64,000 nucleotides of DNA. It comes from Saccoglossus kowalevskii (taxonomy: Eukaryota > Hemichordata > Enteropneusta > Harrimaniidae). The stretch covers positions 451,489-515,488 of the forward strand of contig NW_003106597.1 of assembly GCF_000003605.2 (NCBI RefSeq), written 5' to 3'. Under the pieces are notes generated by a model that was given only the letters and a program-made list of their open reading frames with translations, ran no database searches and had not been told where the DNA came from. This document shows, piece by piece, positions 38,351 through 48,935 of this stretch (within the stretch, counting starts at the first letter, position 1; every line of letters begins with the position of its first letter). The translations under genes were made by a program, and so were the position numbers.

Positions 38351-38575
38351 CCACCTTTTGAATGCCATATATTTTTCCGTCTAAAATTGTGATGCAACAT
38401 TTCCTATCTTTTGAAGTATTTTTCTATTACTTTTTTGTTATGTTTGGGTCAAATGGACATACATGTAATTCACCATTTTTTACAGGTCTTGGGCAAAATT
38501 TTTGCGTAAATATAGAAAAAATATATGTCTTTATTTTGTGAATAACTTTGGCATTCAAAAGTTTGTCGACAAAGC
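38351..38575 (+). repeat. degenerate piggyBac-like MITE
   Basis: The left end CACCTTTTGAATGCC and right end GGCATTCAAAAGTTT are inverted. The interior has TACAGGTCTTGGGCAAAATT, a version of the TCTTGATCAAAA core found elsewhere in the window. TTAA is not directly at the ends, so the boundaries are eroded. Confidence 0.5.
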
Positions 38576-38657
38576 TTTAAACATGTCAACTGAGTTTATC
38601 ACAATACATTGTTCGGATTAGTCATTTGACAGCCAAATCTCAAATGTAATATTTTAG

Positions 38658-38795
38658 AAAGGCGATGAGGAAGATGAGGAAGAAGAACCACTTGATCTGA
38701 GCTGGCCAAAGACAAATAAGAAGCGGATCACATACTTGGTTCTAGCACCAATTGTAATCCCATTGTGGTTGATGTTACCAGACGTAAGGCGACCA
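38658..38795 (+). CDS. SLC24A: NCKX exchanger, acidic loop end and first TM of second half
   Basis: Forty-six codons between ATTTTAG and GTAAGT, phase 0 at both ends. The peptide begins KGDEEDEEEEPLDLSWP, the acidic stretch plus LSWP that closes the cytosolic loop in NCKX1/2. It continues KKRITYLVLAPIVIPLWLML and PDVRRP, which is the first hydrophobic segment of the C-terminal half. The LPDVR sequence after the membrane segment is strongly conserved in this family. The exon is preceded by a decayed MITE and followed by a 423-bp intron. Confidence 0.95.
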
Positions 38796-39218
38796 GTAAG
38801 TATATTAAGTCCTTATTTGGGCATTACATTACCATATATGGTAACATGGAATAAAAATAAAATGGAGTAATTCTTCGGATCAGTGGCTCCCACATGCACT
38901 ATAAACGCAAGGGTTGCCGTAGCAACAGAATCCTAGGGGAAACTTTCATTATTTTGTTAAATAATATATAATGTGATGATAAAAGTTAAAATTCTTCAAA
39001 AGTTCAATAAACTAGTTAAATGGTCTCAGATTAAACAATCACCATATTAGCTTGTTTGGTAGACGTGCATCTTCAATAAAAACACATGTAAACAGCAGTT
39101 GTATTGTTTACTGCATCATTAAAATATGACTTATTTTCACCAAAGACACGCCTCGATAATCTACGTAATAAATAGATAAGTTGCATAATATTCCTTTTGT
39201 TTTTTTATGTTTTTGCAG

Positions 39219-39338
39219 GAAAAAAGGAAATGGTTTGCAATCACCTTTTTAGGTAGCATATTGTGGATAGGTATATATGCGTATTTCATGTTGTGGTTTG
39301 CTGAACAAATCGGCGAGACAATCGGTATACCAGATGTG
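39219..39338 (+). CDS. SLC24A: NCKX exchanger, second TM of C-terminal half
   Basis: Forty codons between TTTTTGCAG and GTAAGT, phase 0 at both ends. The peptide contains KWFAITFLGSILWIGIYAYF, MLWFAEQIGETIGIP and DV. The FAITFLGSI...W...GETIGI pattern is characteristic of NCKX and leads directly into the alpha-2 repeat carried by the next exon (V-V-M-G-L-T). Reading through the donor gives 50 further codons rich in Ala and Ser; these come from the hairpin-rich sequence in the intron and are not part of the protein. Confidence 0.95.
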
Positions 39339-39349
39339 GTAAGTTATTA

Positions 39350-39795
39350 TGATGAGTATACCCAACGACTTCACAGGCAGCCCTCGCTGCGTCAATGTCT
39401 AAACTCAGTAGTTGCAGCCCCCGCTGCCTCTACCCATAACCTCTTAACTTCATGCAGCCCCCGCTGCATAACCATGGTGTAGCCGCAGCACTCGCTGCCT
39501 ATACTTTACAGTTGCAGTCATGCTGCAATCTGCCATTCCATACTAACATCATGCAGCTATGCTGCACCAACCAACATGTTTTCAGTCTTATTCTAGTTTG
39601 TATTTTAGTTTAGAAACTGTAAGCCAGCTAGTTTACACCTGCTTTGTTCTACATTTTGGGGGCGGCACCAGGGACCATCTTATCAGTCTGTTATGCATTG
39701 TCTCACTTTTGTGTACGATGGTCTTGTGGTGTGCCCCCCTATTTGCCAAATAAATTATTGGTTCATGTACATGCTCTTGTGTTTGTGTCATAAAT
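39350..39795 (+). repeat. GCAGC-N4-GCTGC hairpin cluster in a possible solo-LTR-like insertion
   Basis: Six short inverted motifs, four of the form GCAGCNNNNGCTGC (39377, 39414, 39454, 39485) and two with a shorter spacer (39514, 39553), occur at 29-40 bp spacing on the same strand. They are followed by GGGGGCGGCACCAGGG, a C-rich stretch and GCCAAATAAATTATTGG (a polyadenylation-like signal). The combination looks like an inserted element, perhaps an LTR, but I found no target duplication or internal region. Confidence 0.4.
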
Positions 39796-39799
39796 CTGA

Positions 39800-41087
39800 C
39801 AAAATATGGTGAAAATTTGTAAGGACTGTAATGTGAATAAAACTTCTACGAGTTAACATCGCAGGAAAAAACGGCCAACAAGTCATTTGATTCATCAAAC
39901 TGATTTTTGCAAAATGAAAGAGAAACACTGATTGGTTCATATCTGTGTGATAGATGATATTGTTTCATTCTGTTCTGCTTGAAATGTCAGATAAAGTGGC
40001 TTGGGAATAGATGATGATTGCAGTACAGTTAGCATCATCATCATTCATAGCGTTTAAAATAATATTTTAATACCTAACAAATTTTATAATTTTTATATTA
40101 TGTTTAGTATCATCTCTCAATCGGTATGATGATATTAAAATTATCTGTATCAGCAATAAATTTAAAAAAAATTCACTTTGGCTAGACTGAAGAATATTGC
40201 ATACAAGGGATTAAATGTGCATTCCCATGAGACTCTTGTTGTAACCTATATTGATTAGATTAGATTTGATTTGATAGCCTTGAGTTGTTCTTTATCCTTG
40301 TGGGTGTCTAGATATATGGAGACACTTGGCTTTTATAGTCAATTGCTACATAATCGTTTCAGAGAACAGCCTATGGACACGTTTGAATATCAGAAGAATT
40401 TCATGTCCAAAATGGCCGCCAGTTGACCATTTTTGTTTTATCTCTGGAACACTTTCCTAGCAACAATCTTCCATGTGGATATTTATAATTTATAACCCAT
40501 AGTGCCATGGAAGATACAGTCTTTTATCTTTATACCGTAGCTGAAATATTTGCGCAATTCTAGTTTCCCTTATTTTGCTGATTGAGTTAAAAATGCACCA
40601 ATGAAAAAAAACAAGCCTAATGAATATTCAACTTCAACAATAAATTATGCTGTCTCTTCCACATACTGTAAATCACTTAATTTTCACAGTTAGAAATCTT
40701 TCATGATTTGATGATTTGTTGGTGCCCGTGAAGACATTTTTTTTTTTATTTTTTGCAAAAGTCTCTGACAATGTGTATGTTTGACCCATTTTCACTTCTA
40801 TAAAATTTCACTGATACACAATATTCTTAAAAATGAAACAGTGAATTTTGAAACAATAAAATAATGATTTATATTCCTACAACATTGATTCACTAAAAAA
40901 AAAGCAGTAATAATATTTCTGTCTCTAATATATACTTCTGATATAATGCGATACATTTGAATACACAAGATGGACTTGTTGTGTGTTTTCCAGTTTCTGT
41001 TGTAGTAATAATAATCTTTGGTGCTGGCGATTTTAAATATTTTTTAATGTGATATGATGGTCCTTGCAAGATTACTGGGAATAAGTC
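39800..41087 (+). other. NCKX intron (part), no exon seen
   Basis: It contains a CAAAATGGCCGCCAGTTGAC fragment related to the family B core (about 40411) and a degenerate T2 MITE-like start, CTGTAAATCACTTAATTTTC (about 40665). The rest is AT-rich. Confidence 0.5.
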
Positions 41088-41349
41088 CTTAAGTTTTTGA
41101 GCGCCAAAGTCAGCTTTTTACGCCATTCACACATTTTAAACCCATATAATTTTTTGGTAATTTATTAATATAATTTTATATAATTTTTTGGTATTTTTTC
41201 CCAAATTTTGATCAAGATTTATAGCCAATCGGAAATTATGTGCTTTTGGTTAAAAATTATCAAAAACATTTTGAAAAAATATATAAAAGCTGGCAAAATG
41301 TTGCACCAAGGTTTTGTCAACAAAAATCATGGCACTCAAAAAGGTTAAG
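41088..41349 (+). repeat. piggyBac-like MITE with clear TTAA ends
   Basis: The left end is C-TTAA-GTTTTTGAGCGCC and the right end GGCACTCAAAAAGG-TTAA-G, giving 14-bp inverted ends with TTAA target duplications. The interior has AAATTTTGATCAAGATTTAT, the core shared with the 22.0, 24.7, 26.8, 29.2 and 38.4 kb fragments. It has no coding capacity and sits in the NCKX intron before the alpha-2 exon. Confidence 0.75.
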
Positions 41350-42331
41350 AACTACTTGCATCTTACTAGTATGAAATGATTTGATGAAATAGTCGGGCGA
41401 CGTACTGTCTGAGCTCCTCGACCGAATTTTCACTGACCTGTCAATTAGAGCACTTCAAAGTAGAAACATCGTAACTCGACTTGACGTGGTGTTGTTGGAT
41501 ATTGGCTTTAGATTTCTTACATCTCACGGGATATTAATTAATGTCGTACATACTCGTGGCCAATGGCCTCGTAAAGGCATACATTGTTGGAATGGTTTTA
41601 TTACAACGAAAGTCATCGTGACTCACTGTCTTAACGATTCTAAAATGAAATGTTCGCTGCTACACAATTCAATTAAATTTTCTGCAACTCACAAAACTCA
41701 TCAACATTGAAAGTAAACACAAATATAGAATAGGAATAGGGGTATTAAAATCTAGATTATTTCACCTTTTGCAGTTTTCCAGTATTTGTTCATTATGTAC
41801 ATTATTTTCTAAATAAATTGTTAAAATAAAATTGTAACTTGTACCATATTCTTTATATTAGAAGCGCATCTTCAATAGAAGCATACTAGCATAACAGCCA
41901 TGTTTGTTTTGACGTGATGTATAGTATGCCAATCTGGCTGTGATTGTTTTATGCAAATTGTAAAGAAAACTACCTTTTGTGTGCAAATGTGCTTATAATA
42001 GAGTAAATATGGTATTTCTGAGACACATTGTAATTTGATATTGTAAATTGTGAAATTGTTGTGATACCCCGGTATATCGAGAAATTAAATCTGAAATGTA
42101 TTATTTCAAATCGTCTTACCACAAGTCATTCAATACTCTGTAACTACATGTATCATGATATACCAGTAGATCTTATGATAAATATATCCAATTAATCAAA
42201 TATATAACTGTAGAATTTTTGACAAAAACCATTAATATCATTATCATAGAATTATTTCCATAAAATGTTGACATGACACCAATGTCCCAAACAAATCACC
42301 TGATAATTTCACAGGATTCAATTCATGCACA

Positions 42332-42478
42332 ATGGTTGCTATGGCAATAGATGTTCTCTTGATACTACCTGTCTTCATTGTTGCAGAAATTATTCAAGTC
42401 ACCAATCATGGTATCCATGGTTTCATCACCAGTATTCCATTAACTTTTGCAGTTTTAATTGCCCGTACTATTGTATAA
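42332..42478 (+). other. 48-codon hydrophobic open frame in NCKX intron (doubtful)
   Basis: The frame starts ATGGTTGCTATGGCAATAGA and encodes a hydrophobic peptide beginning MVAMAIDVLLILPVFIVAEI, then TNHGIHGFITSIPLTFAVLI. It follows a CACAG, 170 bp upstream of the alpha-2 exon. It matches no NCKX segment I know; the conserved peptides of the flanking exons join without it. It could be chance, an alternative exon, or a relic. I would not annotate it as a gene. Confidence 0.2.
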
Positions 42479-42645
42479 TCAAATTTTATATGCGATGTAC
42501 AAATTTTGTTTTCCCGGCGGTGGATACTTTATGTCTTTTATTGGCAAATAACACACTTTTATCAATGACCCAATTAACAGGTAAATGTAAAAAGTAAAAT
42601 GCATGTTTTTATTTTATTTTTCACACTATCTTCTCTGTCCCGTAG

Positions 42646-42782
42646 GTGATGGGCTTGACGTTTATAGCAGCGGGTACCAGCATTCCAGATCTAATCACCA
42701 GTGTCATTGTTGCCAGGAAGGGACTCGGTGATATGGCAGTTTCCAGTTCAGTTGGAAGCAATATATTTGATATCACAGTGGG
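42646..42782 (+). CDS. SLC24A: NCKX exchanger, alpha-2 repeat exon (ion-binding)
   Basis: The acceptor TCCCGTAG is followed by 45 codons plus two bases and the donor GTAAGT. The peptide is [40 protein letters not shown] and FDITV. This is the alpha-2 repeat, the most conserved part of the Ca2+/cation antiporter fold. The Asp in SIPDL (codon at 42688) corresponds to the essential cation-binding Asp. The Asp in NIFDI (codon at 42769) corresponds to the residue tied to K+ dependence in NCKX2. Both are kept, so a functional K+-dependent exchanger is expected. The split Gly codon is completed by the next exon. Confidence 0.97.
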
Positions 42783-43415
42783 GTAAGTTTGTGATTTTTT
42801 TTGCTAGATGATGAGGCCAAAAAGTAAATAGATTTGTTTTGAGTCATTGCACATCAGTTTGAGAGGTGCACGTTTTTAAAAGATATGACTACACCATATT
42901 TTAAACATCTCATTACAAATTTGTAAATACACATTGCTATGCTACACGAGTTACATGTGAAAAGCTAAAATTTTTTTAATGCAGAACAAAAGTACAAATA
43001 AAAAACAAAACAAGCAATTACAGAATAGGTGATTTTTCGTAAAATTGCGAGATCTCTCGAGATGCATGAAAGACCCGTGTCGAACGTCTGCCGCAAAAAT
43101 CAAACGATTTGATTTTGAACTAGAATTTCTTTATTTCGTAGCTTACATTGATCGGCCGATCTTCGACAGAGGAATATTGCTTTCGAATACCCTTACTTAA
43201 TCGAAATTGCCTATCATCAAATGTGGACAGCACATTATTAAGCATGGAAATGCCCCCGAAATACTTTCGCGTTTGTAGAATCCCACGCGATGTTTGACGC
43301 GACTACGATGCTATGACCTTTGTTTGTCCTGTTTTTACGTTCGATTTCACGCATTACGCGTGATTCTCGCAGTGAACGGAAAATGGTCTAATAAATAACA
43401 TCAGATTACTGGAAA

Positions 43416-43511
43416 GAAGACCATTTAGGGCTGACTGCCTGGGGGTCAAGATCAAGATGGCTGACCTAAGAGATAGGGGGTCTTTGACCTGACCAAGTTG
43501 ACTAAATCAGA
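43416..43511 (+). repeat. left copy of a repeat flanking an assembly gap
   Basis: It begins GAAGACCATTTAGGGCTGAC and ends GTTGACTAAATCAGA directly at the gap. A near-identical copy starts immediately after the gap at 43762. Confidence 0.9.
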
Positions 43512-43761
43512 NNNNNNNNNNNNNNNNNNNNNNNNNNNNNNNNNNNNNNNNNNNNNNNNNNNNNNNNNNNNNNNNNNNNNNNNNNNNNNNNNNNNNNNNN
43601 NNNNNNNNNNNNNNNNNNNNNNNNNNNNNNNNNNNNNNNNNNNNNNNNNNNNNNNNNNNNNNNNNNNNNNNNNNNNNNNNNNNNNNNNNNNNNNNNNNNN
43701 NNNNNNNNNNNNNNNNNNNNNNNNNNNNNNNNNNNNNNNNNNNNNNNNNNNNNNNNNNNNN
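43512..43761. other. assembly gap (250 N) in last NCKX intron
   Basis: This run of N separates two near-identical copies of a roughly 97-bp sequence. It lies within an intron, so it does not interrupt the protein. Confidence 0.99.
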
Positions 43762-43859
43762 GAAGACCATTTAGGGCTGACTGCCTGGGGGTCAAGATCA
43801 AGATGGCTGACCTAGAGATAGGGGGGTCTTTGACCTTGACCAAGGTTGACTAAATCAGA
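43762..43859 (+). repeat. right copy of the repeat flanking the gap
   Basis: It matches 43416-43511 with a few single-base indels (ACCTAGAG against ACCTAAGAG, GACCTTGACCAAGG against GACCTGACCAAG). It is either two units of a tandem array collapsed at the gap, or the two ends of one locus that the assembler failed to merge. Confidence 0.9.
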
Positions 43860-44035
43860 CTTCTGATGAGGGTTTTTATGATGATGAATTTTTATTTTAA
43901 CCACAGCGAATATTGCTTCCAAATATTCAAATTTTTGCCTGACTCAAATTAATGCAATTTATGGTATTTATTACCATATGAATGATTTTTTGAATATTTT
44001 TGCATATTATCAAATTTTTGGTCTATTTATTGCAG

Positions 44036-44279
44036 ATTACCAATACCATGGTTATTGTACAGTGCAATCTATGCTGGAAAAGCAGTGTCTGTGATAAGCT
44101 CTGGTCTTTACTGTTCCATTGTCTTGTTGTTTCTAATGCTGATTTTGGTGATCACAGCCATCATGGTCAACAAATGGAAAATGACCAAATACCTGGGGAT
44201 AACCATGTTTGTACTGTATGCAGTGTTTCTCACACTCAGTATCTTGTTAGAATACCAAAAAATTGTATGCCCCCTCTAA
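44036..44279 (+). CDS. SLC24A: NCKX exchanger, C-terminal exon
   Basis: The acceptor TTTATTGCAG is followed by one base completing Gly, then 80 codons and TAA. The peptide reads LPIPWLLYSAIYAGKAVSVI, then SSGLYCSIVLLFLMLILVIT, AIMVNKWKMTKYLGITMFVL, YAVFLTLSILLEYQKIVCPL. It holds the last three hydrophobic segments and the short tail of NCKX proteins (WLLY, SSGL, KW-M---LG--MF, LLE, CP). In total the six exons here encode about 403 residues, the C-terminal part of the exchanger. The start of the transcript is not in view. Confidence 0.97.
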
Positions 44280-46570
44280 AGCTGGTCTTATCTACCCTGT
44301 GAAGTAATGTAATGTTCCTGTTTTAATTAGTCAGACATTCAACCTTTCTGTCACCAGAGGGCTCTCTCCAATTTTAGTTGAATAAGTAATGGAGGAGGTT
44401 ATAATTTTAGCTTGAAGATGATAAAGCTAAAATTGACTTCTTCTTGAAAACTACCAGTCCAATTGCTTTGATACTTAATATAGATACCTTAGATACTTTG
44501 TCAGATTTGTTCATTTCATTAATTTTGGTAAAAAATTATATTTTTGCTTTAATACTTGACATTTTGATGATATTAATTTTCTATTTTTTAGCAATAGCAA
44601 TTATTGTCATTTTTTATTTTTGGTTTCTTCTTAAAAACTAACAGTCCGATTACTTTGAAACTTTACTTGTAGCTACTTTGGATGGACCACTGTCAGATTA
44701 TAAATCTCTATTTTAAGCGAACATTTTTGTCATTTTTGGCACAAAATGATATTTTTGATCTACTATTCTGATGTGTTTGATGTATGAGGTGTGCATAATT
44801 TTTGTCTCGGGGAAGGGTGAGGTGTTATTTGAGAATTTGCAATCAGTTGGATGTGAAGTTAGGTTGACTTAGCTACCACAATGTTCATGTAGGACAGCAA
44901 AGAAGCTATTTCGACCATCAAGTCACTTGTTTACATAAATGTAACTTCACATTATTGTCTCCAATAGTAGTCAAATCATGTTTTCAGTGTTTCGATTTAA
45001 AATACATTTACTATTTGAGAAATGTTTAAAATTCAAAGGCAGCCATTTGTTTCAAACATTCTTTGTTAGATTAATTTTAACTCCTGCTTCCATCCATCCA
45101 ACCAATAAGTAAGCCGTCACAAAATGCAATCCAAAATATGATAAATTTTTACATTTAAAAAAAAAAATATTTATAACTACCGGGTACATATTTTCAGGGT
45201 TTTGGTTTTTTAAAGAAATATTAATTTAATTTTTTTCGTTGCAGTCAAATGCTATAAAATTATTTACATATTCAAATTTTGACCTACCGGTAACAGCCAA
45301 TTATCTGAATGTATTTATTAAAACAATTTACAAAAAAAATTTGTTTATAAATTTCAATTTCAGGAAGATGATAAAAATCACTGTTTTGACTAATTTCATA
45401 TGTACTGTCACTGAGTTTTTGGTAAGTGCGAATGTCAAAAATATCAAAAGTATCATTGGGGATAAATTGATGCAAAGTTTGTTACAGTGGGCACAAAAAA
45501 GACTTTGTATGGGGAGTTAGCAAACTCCCTACGAACATTGCAATATAGTGGGGGACTCTTTTTGGCGATATCAAAATACCTATATGTTATGAAAACGATT
45601 TGCTACATTTTGTGGCAATCTCACTTTCCCTGCGGCCACCTGATTTTAGACTAATTTGTCCAGGTACGTACTATGACTATAAAGTCATGGAAGTTGTAAA
45701 TTATCTGTACTTATTTGCGATCACTTCATCCGTCTGGGAGAAGTGGATGGGATTATTGAAACATTGATAGGGTTCAGGGATGTTGCAAGTTACCCGTAAG
45801 AATCTTGTTTGCACCCACTGTAGTACGTCATTTGTGATATCTTACCTATATTTTTCCCCTTTAAAGCCTTTAAATAGACAAAACTTGTTTGTTTTACTAT
45901 TTTCAGTCGTTTGAGAATACAATATGATTTATGAGGAAATTAATTCTACAAAAAAAAACACGTTAAAACTGTTATTAATTAATTTAGATAGTCACTGCTA
46001 TTCTATCTCTTTAAATTAATTTATCAATTATGTACATAATTTTTTTTGTTTTTGTGGTGATGATACCGGTATATCATTTCCTGGTTTTGCTGTACGTCTT
46101 ACATTTTTGTTGATTTAAGTATTTTCCGAAAAAACTTTATTGTAAAAACATAATGTACATATTGAACAATATTTTTTTCATGGGTTCAAAAGCTTTTTAA
46201 AATATTGAGCATCTTTTTAATGTACATCGATAGTGACTTATAGGGCATCAGTAAATATAAGGCTTAGGAAAGTTACAGCCGTGAAAAGATGCTTTTTATC
46301 TATATTTACATTTCTACAGACTCTGTAATATAACCTCACAACAAGGACTTGTAAGACTACATGTATTGCTGTATAATAATGTTGGATGAGTAACCTTGGT
46401 GACAGGATCATAGAATTATATATTTTGACTGTAAGTGATTAGAAACTATACTATAAAATGCTTTTAAAGTATATTAAAAGTATTGTTATAAATATATAAT
46501 TGATGTGTGCTTTGAGTATACTATTAAAATACTGAGTAGTAATTGTATACAGCATGCATAATTGAATAAA
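44280..46570 (+). other. probable NCKX 3' UTR / downstream flank
   Basis: The first clear AATAAA after the stop is at 46565-46570, giving a possible 2.3-kb 3' UTR; no cleavage site can be proved. Within it, 44407-44790 is a decayed family A element. The rest is AT-rich with no other gene. The 93-codon frame at 45239-45520 has no recognisable domain. Confidence 0.4.
44407..44790 (+). repeat. Interspersed element family A, degenerate copy 3
   Basis: It starts TTTTAGCTTGAAGATGATAA and carries the family core: CAGTCCAATTGCTTTGATAC, GTCAGATTTGTTCATTTCAT, TTTTTGTCATTTTTGGCA. Terminal palindromes are eroded. It lies just downstream of the NCKX stop codon, probably within the 3' UTR. Confidence 0.6.
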
Positions 46571-48031
46571 TTCTAATTCTGGGTTCTGATAATTACAGTG
46601 TGGGAGACGTTGATGCACAAACCCATGTGTACATGTTTTCTGAAATTCTGACCTATAAAGTTGGGTCGTTATCTGAAATTTATTTTACGATTCTCTAAAC
46701 TGAATGACATTGTCTATGCTTATGTACATCTCTGTGTAGTACTGGATCTGATTAATGAAACTACATGTACATGTAAAACACAAATTTTGATTTGTTTTGC
46801 CAATGAATTATTTTGCCGTATGCACAAAATACTTAATTTACATCATTTTTCAACCTGACATGTGTGGTTCGCCTTTATCTATCATCCTCATATGATACAA
46901 CTTTTTTTTTTTTCTCTGTACACTAATTAATCGTGGAATCTTCGATTCACACCATAGTTTTAATTTTGTCCACTTGACGTATCTATTCAACCGTTATTTT
47001 ACCGAATTCAATACTAAATATGCAAACAAATATATCCAAGATAGAAAAATTCATATAAAAATTGTAACAAGGAACAAATTCTGACCATCTTGAGAAGAAA
47101 CAATACTAAAAAAAATAATCTGTGTTAATCTGCAATTTTGATTTGATGGTGCTGATAATCACAATAGACATGACATCCTTTTTTAATGATATACATATGT
47201 ATATTTCCATTGATGATATGACATTAATGCTTACTATTGTGTACAGCATGTTAAATGCACTTTCACTAATTGTCAGAAAGCATTAATACATCACTTACTA
47301 TCAATGACAGCTTTCGGTCGGTGGTGTAAACTAATTAATTTTCAGTACTAGGAATTGTTATGATTTGGATAAATTACATTTTTTATTTTCACTTTTACAA
47401 TTTCAATTTTGTGATTTTCATCATCAAAAATTGTCTTGTGCGAAATCAAACCAGTTTACAGAATTTTGCCAAAGCCAACTATACCAATTATAACCTAGTA
47501 GTAGAAATAAGAGGTATCTTTTTAAGTTGCAAATGAAAAACAATGGTTTAATTGTACCAATATTATGTCTTTCACTGAAAAGCCAAAATATATTGATTTC
47601 CAGAATGACTACTCTTGTCAAAAAGCCTATTGTGATTTCTGCATGTTGATCTCAACCCCATATAATGGTCACTAATTTACATAACAAAACATTTATGTAA
47701 ATTATTGTCTGTTGTTATAATTGCATATGAAATAAAAGACTTAGATATTTATTTAGATTGTTAATATTTAAAAAAACACAATAGAATTCGAATTTTTATT
47801 ATGTATTAACATTTACTAACTACAAACAACACATACCATTTTCTCATCATATCTCTTTTTATATCAGAATATCCGTCCCCGGTTAAATGTGTAACATGGT
47901 GTCTTACCTACTCATTGTTTTTGTGGAGTGCTTGTATGTTGGCAGAACAACACATTGTTTATTTAGACAATAATGTAGTATGTGTAGTATATAGCTGTTT
48001 AACATTCTTTGTCAAAAATAAATAAAAAATA
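46571..48031. other. gene-free spacer
   Basis: AT-rich, with no exon or repeat I can identify on either strand. Confidence 0.5.
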
Positions 48032-48241
48032 CTGTGGAATACTTTATTTTCGCTGGAATTTATTTTTGCTGAAAAGGCTTTTTGGGCGTTTTGCTTGGAA
48101 TTTATTTTCACCGATTTTTGATGAGATTATTATGTAAAATATAGGAAAAAATGTATATTCACCGGATTTTATTTTCACGGAATCATCCCTTCAGCGAAAA
48201 TAGCGAAAATAAATTCCAAGCGAAAATAAAGTATTCTACAG
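48032..48241 (+). repeat. MITE family T1, copy 6 (best preserved)
   Basis: A 210-bp element starting CTGTGGAATACTTTATTTTC and ending AAAATAAAGTATTCTACAG, flanked by TA on both sides. The outer ends pair as inverted repeats with few mismatches, and the motif TTCAGCGAAAATAGCGAAAA is intact. This copy can serve as the family reference. Confidence 0.88.
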
Positions 48242-48398
48242 TACTTAAATTACAATGTTTAAACTATGTAAATAAAATCCAACTCAATTTTGTTTTGTAG
48301 ATATTTCTCATCGTAGCTATCCAATCATCTGGTTTTCAATTAGGGGAAAGTACAAACATTTTCAGAGTCTTAATACAAAAATAATTGCCGTTTTTTGG

Positions 48399-48429
48399 GG
48401 GGAAGATTGGGATGGGGGAGGGGGGGGGG
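48399..48429 (+). other. G-quadruplex-forming candidate
   Basis: Four G tracts (six G, three G, five G and ten G) lie within 31 bases with loops of 1-6 nt, which satisfies the usual G4 pattern on the plus strand. The context is intergenic and AT-rich. Confidence 0.6.
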
Positions 48430-48935
48430 TTCTAACCAATTCATTGTGGATGTTCATTTTCATATAGGAACTCTTTTAAACATGTATTATTTTCTTTATG
48501 AAGCTGTAGCATTATTTGGGAGGGGTGAGCAGCTTATATAAATTTTTTCTTGATAGTGCAATACTTTCTAATACTTTAAAAGGAATAATCCTTAGTCGTG
48601 GATTATTAGGTCAGAGGTCATCGATTCCGAAAACTTTTAAATTGTTGGGACTCGATGGAAATTATTAAGATGTTAGGATAATTTCTTGAGTTTAACTCTG
48701 TAAAATTATTGACAAATAAATATCTCTGCACAGTGAAAATGCATTTTGTTTGGTCATTTATATGTATGGGGATGTTTTACTCACAAGATTAGTTATTAAT
48801 TATATCGAGGATTTATAAGGTAAGGGTAGGCATGGTGTGATGTGCAATGAAGATCTCGTGTGAACTGTAGATGTTTGTTTGTTCTGTGGTTATTTCTCTG
48901 CAGAAACTGATAGTCATAAAATCGCAAGAGAAACT

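Noticed and set aside
39339-39482. Extension of the NCKX exon frame with Ala/Ser/Pro-rich residues
   Set aside because: It begins at a GTAAGT donor, and the next exon continues the conserved protein without it.
43498-43843. Long frames across 43498-43843
   Set aside because: They consist almost wholly of N from the assembly gap.
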